Below, in pieces: positions 39,878 through 47,714 of a DNA stretch of 64,000 nt; position 1 is the first letter of the stretch; each line of letters begins with the position of its first letter. The stretch spans positions 1 to 64,000 of the forward strand of contig FR889144.1 in the NCBI GenBank assembly GCA_000436835.1, given 5' to 3'. The DNA is from Eubacterium sp. CAG:251 (GTDB lineage: Bacteria > Bacillota > Clostridia > Oscillospirales > Acutalibacteraceae). Below the pieces are notes generated by a model that had not been told where the DNA came from, did no database searches, and saw only the letters and a list, made by a program, of their open reading frames with translations. The translations under genes were made by a program, and so were the position numbers.

Positions 39878-40780
39878 TTACTGCGAAATAGGGAATTTGA
39901 TTTTGCCCATGTGTTTATAATCAATCAATTTAACGTCGTTGCAATCTCTTGAATTGTCAAACTTAAAGAAATCGTCAATTTCGGGATTGAGCCAAAGCTT
40001 CGGTGCAGGCAAATCGCCCTGCTCGTCAAATCTTTTAAGCTGCTCCTTAATTCCGTCAATTTGATTAACATAAATATGAGCGTCTTTAATACTCCAGTCC
40101 ATTGTGCCGGGCTTTAAGCCGCAAACCTGAGCAAGCATGCAAAGAAGTGTTGCATATTGGGTAACGTTAAACGGCAAGCCGAGCGGTACATCGCAAGAAC
40201 GTTGATGAACCCAGCAGTTGAGCTTTCCGTCTGTTACATCCCATTCGCTTGACCAAACACAGCTTGGAAGAACGGCGGTGTCAAGGTAATCGTTTTGCCA
40301 AAGAGTCATTACCATTCGCCTGTCCTCAGGGTGATTTTTGATTTTATCAATAAGCTGCTGTGTCATTTGGAATTTGTTTACAATATAGCCGTAAGCCGTG
40401 CCGATTGTATGCGCCCATTCTTTACCGAAAAACTTGTGAACAGGGGTTTTGACAAGCTTGCCGTTTTCGCCGGGAAGCATTTGAGATGCATTCCAATAGC
40501 CTTCGCTGTCAATTTCCCATTCGTTCCAAATTTTAACGTCCCTTTCCTGAAGCCAGCGCACATCGTTTGACTGCGCCTGATATATCCACAGCATTTCAAG
40601 AACTGCCTGACGGAGAAATAACTGTTTTGTTGTTAAAATAGGGAATTCTTTTGATAAGTCAAAATGAAAATTGTGCGACGGCACCTTGATTGTGTTTGTA
40701 CCCGTGCGGTTTACAACCTCTGTGCCTTCTTCAAGTATTCTTCTGCATAAACACAAATAATCCTTATCCCATTGCGACAT
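39878..40780 (-). CDS. thyA: Thymidylate synthase (ThyA)
   Basis: A 300-residue enzyme that methylates dUMP with methylene-tetrahydrofolate. The nucleophile is C174. The flanking block reads LPSCVWSSEWDV rather than the textbook PPCHxxxQF, so the usual histidine and glutamine are replaced. Other parts are conserved: R155/R156 in PEDRRMVM, HQRSCDVPLGLPFNVTQYA, and DAHIYVNQ near the C-terminus. I recall this variant from other gut Firmicutes, so it should be active. It is the first gene of the thyA-folA operon. Confidence 0.93.
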   Translation of the reverse strand: MSQWDKDYLCLCRRILEEGTEVVNRTGTNTIKVPSHNFHFDLSKEFPILTTKQLFLRQAVLEMLWIYQAQSNDVRWLQERDVKIWNEWEIDSEGYWNASQMLPGENGKLVKTPVHKFFGKEWAHTIGTAYGYIVNKFQMTQQLIDKIKNHPEDRRMVMTLWQNDYLDTAVLPSCVWSSEWDVTDGKLNCWVHQRSCDVPLGLPFNVTQYATLLCMLAQVCGLKPGTMDWSIKDAHIYVNQIDGIKEQLKRFDEQGDLPAPKLWLNPEIDDFFKFDNSRDCNDVKLIDYKHMGKIKFPISQ

Positions 40781-40876
40781 AATAACAGCCCTTTCAAAAT
40801 AAACTAACGGTATTTTAACACAAAGTTACACCCTTTTCAACAATAAATGCAGATGAGAATATAATTGCTTAATTTT

Positions 40877-40905
40877 ATATCAAATGAATATCAAATAAAT
40901 ATCAA
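40877..40905. promoter_or_regulatory. Three ATATCAA iterons at 11-bp spacing
   Basis: ATATCAA occurs at 40877, 40888 and 40899, exactly 11 bp apart, so all three face the same side of the helix. They end about 28 bp upstream of the -35 of the sugar-symporter promoter. A transcription factor that binds direct repeats, possibly an activator, is the simplest explanation. Confidence 0.5.
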
Positions 40906-40932
40906 GTGTTTATTAATTTTTTGTAAAATCTA

Positions 40933-40960
40933 TTTACTATCATTTTATTTGTGATATACT
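40933..40960 (+). promoter_or_regulatory. Promoter of the sugar symporter gene
   Basis: TTTACT (40933-40938), 16-bp spacer ending TGTGA, and TATACT (40955-40960). Both boxes are imperfect, which fits a promoter needing activation from the iterons upstream. Confidence 0.5.
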
Positions 40961-40995
40961 TGAATTGTTAATTTTTTATGAACCGAGGTGTCCTT

Positions 40996-42519
40996 ATGGG
41001 AAAGGTTAAATCTTTTTTTAACAGTAAAATTGTTAAAAAAGATGTAGGCGAGCCGACATATCTTACCTGGAAAGAGGCATTGTCTTATGCAATGGGCAGA
41101 GGTGCTCAAGGTATGAGTACAAGTATGACGGCTTCTAAATATGTCAACTTCTTTATCACCGATGTGCTTCATATTAAAGCACGTCATGCAAGTAACATTC
41201 GTCTTTATTGCGGTATTTTTGATGCAATTAATGACCCTATAATGGGTGTAATTGTTGATAAAACACGTTCACGTTGGGGCAAAATGAGAGGCTATATCAA
41301 ATTTGCACCTTATTTTGTTTCCCTTTTTATGATTCTTTTCTTTGTAGGCAATAACGATTTGTCATACGGATTTAAGATGGCGCTTACTGTTTTTGCTTTT
41401 GTAGGTCTTGATGTTACTTATACCGCATTTGACGTGCCTATGGGAGCGCTTGCCTTTTCTATGACGCCTAACGGAACGGAACGAACGAAGCTTTACGGCA
41501 TTGCGTCAATCGGTCGAATGATTATCGGCGCTCTTCCTGCGGCTCTTGTTGCATTTGCCGCTTGGCTTCCTTATTTTAATTCAAATCTTGATAAGGCATA
41601 TTTGGTTGCCGCAGTGTTATCCGCAGTATTTATTATTGTATTAACACGATTTACCTTTTCAAACTGTCAGGAACGTATGGAGCACAGCGAGGATACTCCG
41701 TCGCTTAATGAATGTATCCATCTGCTTTTGACAAACCGTCCGCTTTTAATGCTTTTCCTTTGTAATATCTTTTTTGTTATTATCAAGGTTTCCGAGCAGT
41801 GCTCGTTTTATTTTGCGTATGACTCACTTTTCAATGCAAAATATAACGGACTTCTCGATGTTGTTAAAGCTCCCGGTTCTGCTTTGGCAGGTGTGCTTGT
41901 TCCTATCATTGTTGAGCGATTGGGCGCAAAGAGCGACAGCAAAAAGTTCTATCAGGTTTGCTGTGTTATGGGTATAGTTCTCAACGGTCTTTTTGCACTT
42001 TTAACATATAATGGCATTATGAATAAGCCTGCCGATAAGCCTGTTTCAACGCTTACGGGTATTATTGTTCTTGTTTTTTCTATGCTTGTTACATTTCCGC
42101 TTGAATTTAAAAACCTTATGCAAAAGGAAATGGAAGCCGAAACAGTTGACTATGTTGAATGGAAATCAGGCAGACGTGTTGAGGGTACAATGCTTTCGAT
42201 TATGTCGTTTACAGGCAAGCTTGAGGGCACGCTTTCGTCGTTTATCTGCCTTCAGGTGCTTGCAAGAACAGGCTATGTTGAGCATACAAGCGATGTTTCA
42301 ACCGTTCAAAATCATTCAACCCTTTTGGGCCTTTTCCTTATGACGACCGTGTTCCCGATAATAGGCTATCTTCTTATGCTTGTTCCTATGCATTTTTATA
42401 ATATCACAGGTGACGGACACAGAAAAATGATTAAGGAAATTATGGAGCGCAGAGAGGCTGAAAAAGCTAAAAAAGAACAGAAAAATGCTGAAAGCGAAAC
42501 TGTAGAGCAAAAAGCATAA
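40996..42519 (+). CDS. GPH-family (MelB-like) sugar:cation symporter
   Basis: A 507-residue major-facilitator transporter with 12 predicted helices. GPH family marks are IMGVIVDKTRSRWGKMRGYI in the loop between helices 2 and 3, and FDVPMGALAFSMTPNGTERT. This family imports glucuronides, pentosides and hexuronides with Na+ or H+. Neighbouring uxuA and an SDR suggest a glucuronide or hexuronate substrate; that is inference. The ATG at 40996 follows GAGGTG; an upstream ATG at 40978 overlaps this site. The C-terminal tail is long, charged and cytosolic. Confidence 0.9.
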   Translation: MGKVKSFFNSKIVKKDVGEPTYLTWKEALSYAMGRGAQGMSTSMTASKYVNFFITDVLHIKARHASNIRLYCGIFDAINDPIMGVIVDKTRSRWGKMRGYIKFAPYFVSLFMILFFVGNNDLSYGFKMALTVFAFVGLDVTYTAFDVPMGALAFSMTPNGTERTKLYGIASIGRMIIGALPAALVAFAAWLPYFNSNLDKAYLVAAVLSAVFIIVLTRFTFSNCQERMEHSEDTPSLNECIHLLLTNRPLLMLFLCNIFFVIIKVSEQCSFYFAYDSLFNAKYNGLLDVVKAPGSALAGVLVPIIVERLGAKSDSKKFYQVCCVMGIVLNGLFALLTYNGIMNKPADKPVSTLTGIIVLVFSMLVTFPLEFKNLMQKEMEAETVDYVEWKSGRRVEGTMLSIMSFTGKLEGTLSSFICLQVLARTGYVEHTSDVSTVQNHSTLLGLFLMTTVFPIIGYLLMLVPMHFYNITGDGHRKMIKEIMERREAEKAKKEQKNAESETVEQKA

Positions 42520-42534
42520 TAAATAATTTTATAC

Positions 42535-42855
42535 ATAAGAGGTTGTCTTGAGGTAATTGAATGGCGCACTACATAAAAAATAATTGCTCAAAAAATAAAT
42601 AAACAGCGAAATACTGCGTTAAAATTATAGCGCAGGCGGCAAGCCTTCACTATAATTTATGCCTTGTCTTTCATCTGTTTCTTTTATTTTTGAGTGCGAA
42701 GCAGTTTAAACAAGCTGATTTTGTTCAGTGTGCATTAACAAAATCCTGTTAATACTTGCGTATTAGCAGGATTTTTTAATAGTGCAATGGGCAAAACTCA
42801 GAAAGTTTAAACCACATTCTTCTTTATGCAGTGCGCCCCAAGGACAGCCTCTTAT
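42535..42855. mobile_element. MITE-like element with 33-43 bp terminal inverted repeats
   Basis: The left end ATAAGAGGTTGTCTTGAGG (42535-42553) and GGCGCACTACATAAA (42563-42577) match in inverted order the right end 42823-42855, which contains GCACTGCATAAA and ATAAGAGGCTGTCCTTGGG when read on the minus strand. The left end has 9 additional bases in the middle. Inside are a stem-loop (42622-42658) and a terminator hairpin (42740-42777). No gene lies within these 321 bp. Terminal AAGAGGYTGTC is similar to ends of several insertion-sequence families, but no transposase is present. Confidence 0.6.
42740..42777 (+). terminator. Terminator hairpin inside the MITE-like element
   Basis: AAAATCCTGTTAATAC and GTATTAGCAGGATTTT pair over 16 positions with one G-U, loop TTGC, followed by T6. 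It probably ends the symporter transcript. Confidence 0.85.
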
Positions 42856-42860
42856 TTTTA

Positions 42861-42888
42861 TTGACAATAGGGCATAATGTGATAAAAT
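42861..42888 (+). promoter_or_regulatory. Promoter of the secreted-protein gene
   Basis: TTGACA (42861-42866), 16-bp spacer ending TGTGA, TAAAAT (42883-42888). It begins 6 bp past the right end of the MITE-like element. Confidence 0.65.
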
Positions 42889-42920
42889 AAATAAAAACGA
42901 TATTTATCGGGGGAATATAT

Positions 42921-43961
42921 ATGAAAAAAATAATATCGCTTGCATTAAGCGTTGTTTTGGCATTGTCAAGTCTGTCGTTTGGGGTGGTGACTGCGTTTGC
43001 AAACACTAAACAAACGGCGCCTAAAATCATTTTGAATGAAACCGCTGAGGTTTATGTTGATGTAAATAATAAGAGTTATGTTGAATTTACTCCTGCCACA
43101 ACGGGATATTATGAGTTTTACTGTTTCACTCAAAGCTATGGCGGAAATATAATGGCATCGATAGTGGATTTCGACGGCGAAACGGACAACAGTGTTATTA
43201 ACGATAATTATAATCCGAATTTGCTTTGTGCGGCGGAGCTTATGGCAGGAAAAACTTATTATTATGTTCTTGAGTCCGCTCAGCCTGCTTTTTCAAGTGT
43301 TGTAAGCGTCAGAACGCATACTCACAGCTTTGGTGCAGTTGAAACATATCCTGCTCATTTTGACCAAAATGACAGCGCTTTGAGCTATGACGGATACAGC
43401 GAGAGCATTTGTGCCTTTTGCCCTGCAAACACGATAACAGCGTATTATGTTGCACCGGGCAAGGCAAAGGCTAAAACAAAAACATTTACATATAATAAAA
43501 AGAAAAAAACAACCAAGATTACGGTTTATGACAGGGCGGGAAATATTATTTCGCCGTCAAATTACACCGTCAGCTACAAGAATAATACAAAACCAGGATT
43601 TGCCACGGTTAACATTAAGTTCAAGGGAGTTTATACAGGCTCAATGTCATATAGATTGACAATTAAGCCTAAAAAGCAGTCGATATCCTCGATTAAAAGC
43701 AAGAGCAAAAAGAAAATAGCCCTTAAGTGGAAAAAGGATTCAACCGTTACTGGATATCAAATTCAATATTCCACCTCCAAAAAATATACTAAAAAAGCAA
43801 CTAAAACTATCACGATTAATAAAAAAAGCACAACCTCTAAAACGATATCAAAGCTTAAATCAAAGAAAAAATATTATGTAAGAATTCGTGCATATAAGCA
43901 GTCGCAGGGCAAAAAAATCTACGGCGCTTGGACTAAAACAAAAACCATTAAGGTTAAATGA
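42921..43961 (+). CDS. Secreted multi-domain protein with Ig-like and fibronectin III-like C-terminal modules
   Basis: A 346-residue exported protein with a signal peptide ending near TAFANTK (residue 28). The N-terminal domain (about 35-135, YVEFTPATTGYYEFYCFTQS) resembles bacterial pre-peptidase or carbohydrate-binding beta domains. A segment with HTHSFGAVE and ICAFC follows. Then come an Ig-like module (ITVYDRAGNIISPSNYTVSY) and a lysine-rich fibronectin III-like module ending YYVRIRAYKQSQGKKIYG. The last two match the C-terminus of the GH25 protein at 17829-19625. A binding role at the cell wall or on a glycan is likely. There is no catalytic motif. Confidence 0.82.
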   Translation: MKKIISLALSVVLALSSLSFGVVTAFANTKQTAPKIILNETAEVYVDVNNKSYVEFTPATTGYYEFYCFTQSYGGNIMASIVDFDGETDNSVINDNYNPNLLCAAELMAGKTYYYVLESAQPAFSSVVSVRTHTHSFGAVETYPAHFDQNDSALSYDGYSESICAFCPANTITAYYVAPGKAKAKTKTFTYNKKKKTTKITVYDRAGNIISPSNYTVSYKNNTKPGFATVNIKFKGVYTGSMSYRLTIKPKKQSISSIKSKSKKKIALKWKKDSTVTGYQIQYSTSKKYTKKATKTITINKKSTTSKTISKLKSKKKYYVRIRAYKQSQGKKIYGAWTKTKTIKVK

Positions 43962-43983
43962 TGATTTTAATATAAATATAGCC

Positions 43984-44012
43984 TTGAAACGTCTATTATA
44001 ATATGATAAAAT
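43984..44012 (+). promoter_or_regulatory. Promoter of uxuA-SDR
   Basis: TTGAAA (43984-43989), a 17-bp spacer ending TATGA, and TAAAAT (44007-44012). GGAGG follows 8 bases before the uxuA ATG. Confidence 0.6.
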
Positions 44013-44054
44013 CAAAAGCGATGAATAATTAATTCCTAAAAAGGAGGCAAAAAT

Positions 44055-45125
44055 ATGCAAATGACTTTTCGTTGGTTCGGCAAGGACCTCGATACAGTTT
44101 CTCTTGAGCAAATCAAGCAGATTCCGGGCGTAGTCGGCGTTGTGCCTGCGCTTCATTATCTTCCTGCAGGCGAAGCATGGGAGATGGAAGACGTGCAGAA
44201 AATGTACGACGAAATCACGGCAGCAGGCTTGACGATGGAATGTATCGAAAGCGTAAATGTTCACGAGGATATTAAGCTTGGTTTACCTACAAGGGACAAG
44301 CTTATTGAAAACTACAAAAAATCCATCAGAAATCTTGCAAAAGTAGGAGTTAAGGTTATATGCTATAACTTTATGCCTGTTTTTGACTGGACAAGGACAG
44401 ACCTTTATATGCCTTTGCCTGACGGCTCTACCTGCCTTAGCTATGACGGTAAGCAGGTTGAGGGCAAATCTCCCGAAGATATGTTTAAGGAGATTGACGA
44501 TAACTCAAACGGCTACGCAATGCCGGGTTGGGAAACCGAGAGAATGGGCGAGATTAAAGAGCTTTTCGCAAAATACAAGGGTGTAACCGCCGATGATTTA
44601 TGGGCAAACCTTAAATATTTTCTTGAAGCTATTATGCCGACGTGTGAGGAATGCGATGTTAAAATGGCAATCCATCCGGACGACCCGCCTTGGGGCATTT
44701 TTGGGCTTCCTCGTATTATTACGGGCAAAGAGGCTGTTGAAAAGCTTCTTAATATGGTGCCGAGCAAGTATAACGGACTTACTCTTTGCACAGGTTCACT
44801 CGGTGCAAGCCCTGATAACGATATGGTAGAAATTATTAAAGCAGCAGGCAATCGAATTTATTTTGCTCACCTTCGCAACGTTTCAATAAACGACAGATGG
44901 TTTAACGAAACCGCCCACGAAAGCGACTGCGGTTCGCTTGATATGTATGAAATTGTTAAGGCTTTGCAGGAGGTTGGATTTGACGGATACATCCGCCCTG
45001 ACCACGGCAGAATGATTTGGGGCGAAGTTGCACGTCCGGGCTACGGTCTTTATGACAGAGCCTTGGGTGTAAGTTATCTCAACGGTCTTTGGGAAGCTGT
45101 TGAAAAAAGCAGAAAGGATAAATAA
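44055..45125 (+). CDS. uxuA: Mannonate dehydratase
   Basis: A 356-residue TIM-barrel enzyme that dehydrates D-mannonate to 2-keto-3-deoxygluconate in glucuronate breakdown. UxuA hallmarks are MTFRWFGKDLDTVSLEQIKQ at the start, ESVNVHEDIKLG, KVICYNFMPVFDWTRTDL, metal-ligand HPDDPPWGIFGLPRI, LCTGSLGAS, HLRNV and DGYIRPDHGRMIWGE. It is 4 bp before an SDR oxidoreductase that probably makes its substrate. The rest of the pathway (uxaC, kdgK, kdgA) is not in the window. Confidence 0.96.
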   Translation: MQMTFRWFGKDLDTVSLEQIKQIPGVVGVVPALHYLPAGEAWEMEDVQKMYDEITAAGLTMECIESVNVHEDIKLGLPTRDKLIENYKKSIRNLAKVGVKVICYNFMPVFDWTRTDLYMPLPDGSTCLSYDGKQVEGKSPEDMFKEIDDNSNGYAMPGWETERMGEIKELFAKYKGVTADDLWANLKYFLEAIMPTCEECDVKMAIHPDDPPWGIFGLPRIITGKEAVEKLLNMVPSKYNGLTLCTGSLGASPDNDMVEIIKAAGNRIYFAHLRNVSINDRWFNETAHESDCGSLDMYEIVKALQEVGFDGYIRPDHGRMIWGEVARPGYGLYDRALGVSYLNGLWEAVEKSRKDK

Positions 45126-45129
45126 TTTT

Positions 45130-45981
45130 ATGTTTAATCACGAAAATTTAAAAGGCAAGGTTGCTGTTGTAACAGGCGGCGGCGGTGTTCTTTGTGCCGC
45201 TTTTGCAAAAACTCTTGCAGCTCAGGGCTGTAAGGTAGCAGTTCTTGATCTTAATGAAGGTGCTGCGCAAAAATGTGCAGACGAAATCAACGCAAACGGC
45301 GGAGAGGCTATTGCAGTCGGCTGTAATGTTCTTGAACTTGAATCTATGGAAAATGCTCGCAAGACTGTTAATGAAAAGCTCGGTACATGCGATATTCTTT
45401 TAAACGGTGCAGGCGGTAATAACCCTAAGGGCACAACTACTAAGGATACTCTTGAAAAAATCGACCTTGTTCAAAAGGATGAAAACGTAAAGACATTCTT
45501 TGACCTTGACCCTAACGGTATCAGTTTTGTATTTAATCTTAACTTTCTCGGCACTCTTATTCCTACTCAGGTTTTCGCTAAGGATATGGCTGAAAAGGAA
45601 AAGGGCACAATCATTATGGTTACTTCAATGAATGCCTTTAGACCTCTTACACGTATTCCTGCTTACAGTGCCGCAAAAGCCGCTGTTAAGAATTTCACCG
45701 AGTGGATGGCAGTTCATTTTGCACCGCTTGGTATCAGAGTAAATGCTATTGCTCCGGGATTCTTTTCAACAAAGCAGAATGCTACTCTTCTTTGGAACGA
45801 GGACGGCACTCCTACCGAGAGAACGGGCAAAATTCTTGCCGCAACACCTATGGACAGATTTGGCGAGCCGGAGGAGCTTGCGGGCACACTTCTTTTCCTT
45901 TGCGACGATACCTATTCAGGTTTCATTACAGGTGTAAACATTCCTGTTGACGGCGGATTTAACGCTTATTCGGGTGTTTAA
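45130..45981 (+). CDS. SDR-family oxidoreductase, probable D-mannonate oxidoreductase (fructuronate reductase)
   Basis: A 283-residue classical short-chain dehydrogenase with TGGGGVLCAAFAKTLA, NGAGGNNPKG, a catalytic serine in VTSMNAF, and YSAAKAAVKNF with the catalytic Tyr/Lys pair. A short insertion (DTLEKIDLVQKDENVKTFFD) is seen in the UxuB-like SDR group. It would reduce fructuronate to mannonate, the reaction before UxuA. The ATG at 45130 follows AAGGA within the end of uxuA. Direct coupling with uxuA is the main reason for this functional call. Confidence 0.88.
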   Translation: MFNHENLKGKVAVVTGGGGVLCAAFAKTLAAQGCKVAVLDLNEGAAQKCADEINANGGEAIAVGCNVLELESMENARKTVNEKLGTCDILLNGAGGNNPKGTTTKDTLEKIDLVQKDENVKTFFDLDPNGISFVFNLNFLGTLIPTQVFAKDMAEKEKGTIIMVTSMNAFRPLTRIPAYSAAKAAVKNFTEWMAVHFAPLGIRVNAIAPGFFSTKQNATLLWNEDGTPTERTGKILAATPMDRFGEPEELAGTLLFLCDDTYSGFITGVNIPVDGGFNAYSGV

Positions 45982-46000
45982 TTAAATAATAAATATTACT

Positions 46001-46033
46001 AAGGGCGATTTGATTTACATTTCGCCCTTTTTA
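46001..46033 (+). terminator. Terminator between the SDR and GH30 genes
   Basis: AAGGGCGA and TCGCCCTT pair around a 13-nt loop, followed by T5. It lies 14 bp before the GH30 ATG. Confidence 0.8.
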
Positions 46034-46046
46034 AATAGGTGATGAA

Positions 46047-47663
46047 ATGGATAAATCCAAAAAGAAAAAAACGCTTGCAATAGTTATTTCCTGCGTTGTT
46101 GTGATTTTGGCGGCAGTAGTTTTGTATATCGCCTTCGGCGTTATCGGAACCGACAGCAAGGTTGTTTACGGTCAAAGTAATTTGGTTAATGCAAACAAAA
46201 ACGGCAGTAACACTACTGTTATCGACGTTAACACAAATTATCAGATTATGAACGGCTTTGGCGCTTCGGCTTGCTGGTGGAGCCAAGACGTCGGCGCTTG
46301 GGACAATGCAGACGAGATTATGCAAGCGCTTTATGATTCCGACAAAGGAATAGGGCTTAATATTTATCGCTACAATCTCGGTGCAGGCTCAAAAAACGAC
46401 ACTCATATTTTGACTGAAAACCGCAGAACAGAGTGCTTTTTGAATGCTGACGGAACTTATAATTTTAATAACGACAAAAACGTACAGGCTTGCCTTGAAC
46501 TTGCAAAAAAATATGCAGGCAAGGATATGCGCTTAACTCTTTTTTGCAACAGCGCTCCCGTTTATCTTACCAAAAACGGTGCATCTTATTGCACACCTTA
46601 TAAAAATGAGGACGAGCCGTGGATATCCAATCTTGATAAATCAAAATATCCCGATTTTGCGGATTTTTGCTATAACAGTGCAGAGTATTTTGTAAATAAA
46701 GGATACCGTGTAACAAGCGTTTCGCCGATTAATGAGCCGCAATATAATTGGGCGGCTTGGTATAATGACGATAACACTTATAGCGTTAATCAAGAGGGCT
46801 GTTATTATTCTAAGTATGAGGCAAGGGATTTGCTCAAAACATTTGTAAAGAAATTTAAAGGCTCAGATTTAGATAAAAAGGGCGTTAAGGTTTCTATGTT
46901 TGAATCAGGCTCAATGGAGGGCGACGATTCAAGCTGTGCGGCATATATGGACTGCATTTTAGGCAGAGGGCCAAAATATGTTTTTAAAAATGCAAAGCTT
47001 CGCAAATATTTTAAAGAAGTAAGTATGCATTCTTATTGGTCGGGTGCAGATACTAAGAAAAATGCGGAAAATTATTTCAGCGATAAATATTCCAAATATT
47101 CTGTTGCCGCTACGGAATATTGCCAAATGACCGACGATAAAAATACAGGTGTTTATGACCTTATTGCTAAGGAGAAAAACGGCACTAACGGCACATCTAT
47201 AAAATACGGCGTCGCAATGGCAAATACCATTGTTGACGATTTGACTATAATGAATGCAAACGAATGGGATTGGTGGACTGCATGTTCTTACGGAACTTAT
47301 ACCGACGGACTTATTTATCTTGATGAGGATAATCACGAAAATCTCGATTTTTCAAAGAGATACTACTGCCTCGGCAATTTTTCAAAATTCATTAAAGAGG
47401 GTGCGGTAAGAGTTGCGTGTTCTTCGGGTGTCAAAAATGTAAGAAGCGTTGCTTTTGTGAATGAGGATAATACTGTTGTAACTGTATATGTTAATAATAA
47501 TGATAAAAAAGCATATACAACAATTGACTGCGAAGGCGATTATGCTGTTTACACAACCGACAGGGACAACGACATTGCCAAAACCGACTTCGGCAAAGCC
47601 AAAAAGGTTAAGGTTTCACTTCCTGCTTCAAGCGTTGTAACCGTAGTTTATGAAGCAAAATAA
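46047..47663 (+). CDS. Membrane-anchored GH30-family glycoside hydrolase
   Basis: A 538-residue enzyme with an N-terminal transmembrane anchor (about 9-32) and an extracellular TIM-barrel plus beta-sandwich of clan GH-A. The acid/base is E230 in SPINEPQYNW and the nucleophile E357 in ATEYCQM; NGFGASACWW (69-78) is the usual first strand. The C-terminal about 80 residues (TVVTVYVNNNDKKAYTTIDC) form the small beta domain of the family. GH30 enzymes include endo-1,6-galactanases, glucuronoxylanases and glucosidases; subfamily cannot be set here. With uxuA nearby, cleavage of a glucuronate-bearing glycan is an attractive inference. Confidence 0.88.
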   Translation: MDKSKKKKTLAIVISCVVVILAAVVLYIAFGVIGTDSKVVYGQSNLVNANKNGSNTTVIDVNTNYQIMNGFGASACWWSQDVGAWDNADEIMQALYDSDKGIGLNIYRYNLGAGSKNDTHILTENRRTECFLNADGTYNFNNDKNVQACLELAKKYAGKDMRLTLFCNSAPVYLTKNGASYCTPYKNEDEPWISNLDKSKYPDFADFCYNSAEYFVNKGYRVTSVSPINEPQYNWAAWYNDDNTYSVNQEGCYYSKYEARDLLKTFVKKFKGSDLDKKGVKVSMFESGSMEGDDSSCAAYMDCILGRGPKYVFKNAKLRKYFKEVSMHSYWSGADTKKNAENYFSDKYSKYSVAATEYCQMTDDKNTGVYDLIAKEKNGTNGTSIKYGVAMANTIVDDLTIMNANEWDWWTACSYGTYTDGLIYLDEDNHENLDFSKRYYCLGNFSKFIKEGAVRVACSSGVKNVRSVAFVNEDNTVVTVYVNNNDKKAYTTIDCEGDYAVYTTDRDNDIAKTDFGKAKKVKVSLPASSVVTVVYEAK

Positions 47664-47675
47664 AAATGTATAATT

Positions 47676-47714
47676 AAACACCTCAGGGGTAATAATACTC
47701 TTGAGGTGTTTTTT
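47676..47714 (+). terminator. Terminator of GH30, overlapping the ribosome site of the M23 gene
   Basis: AAACACCTCA (47676-47685) and TGAGGTGTTT (47702-47711) form a perfect 10-bp stem followed by T5, ending one base before the M23 ATG (47715). The 3' arm contains GAGGTG, the ribosome site of the next gene at the right distance. In any read-through transcript the ribosome site would be trapped in the hairpin. Confidence 0.82.
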
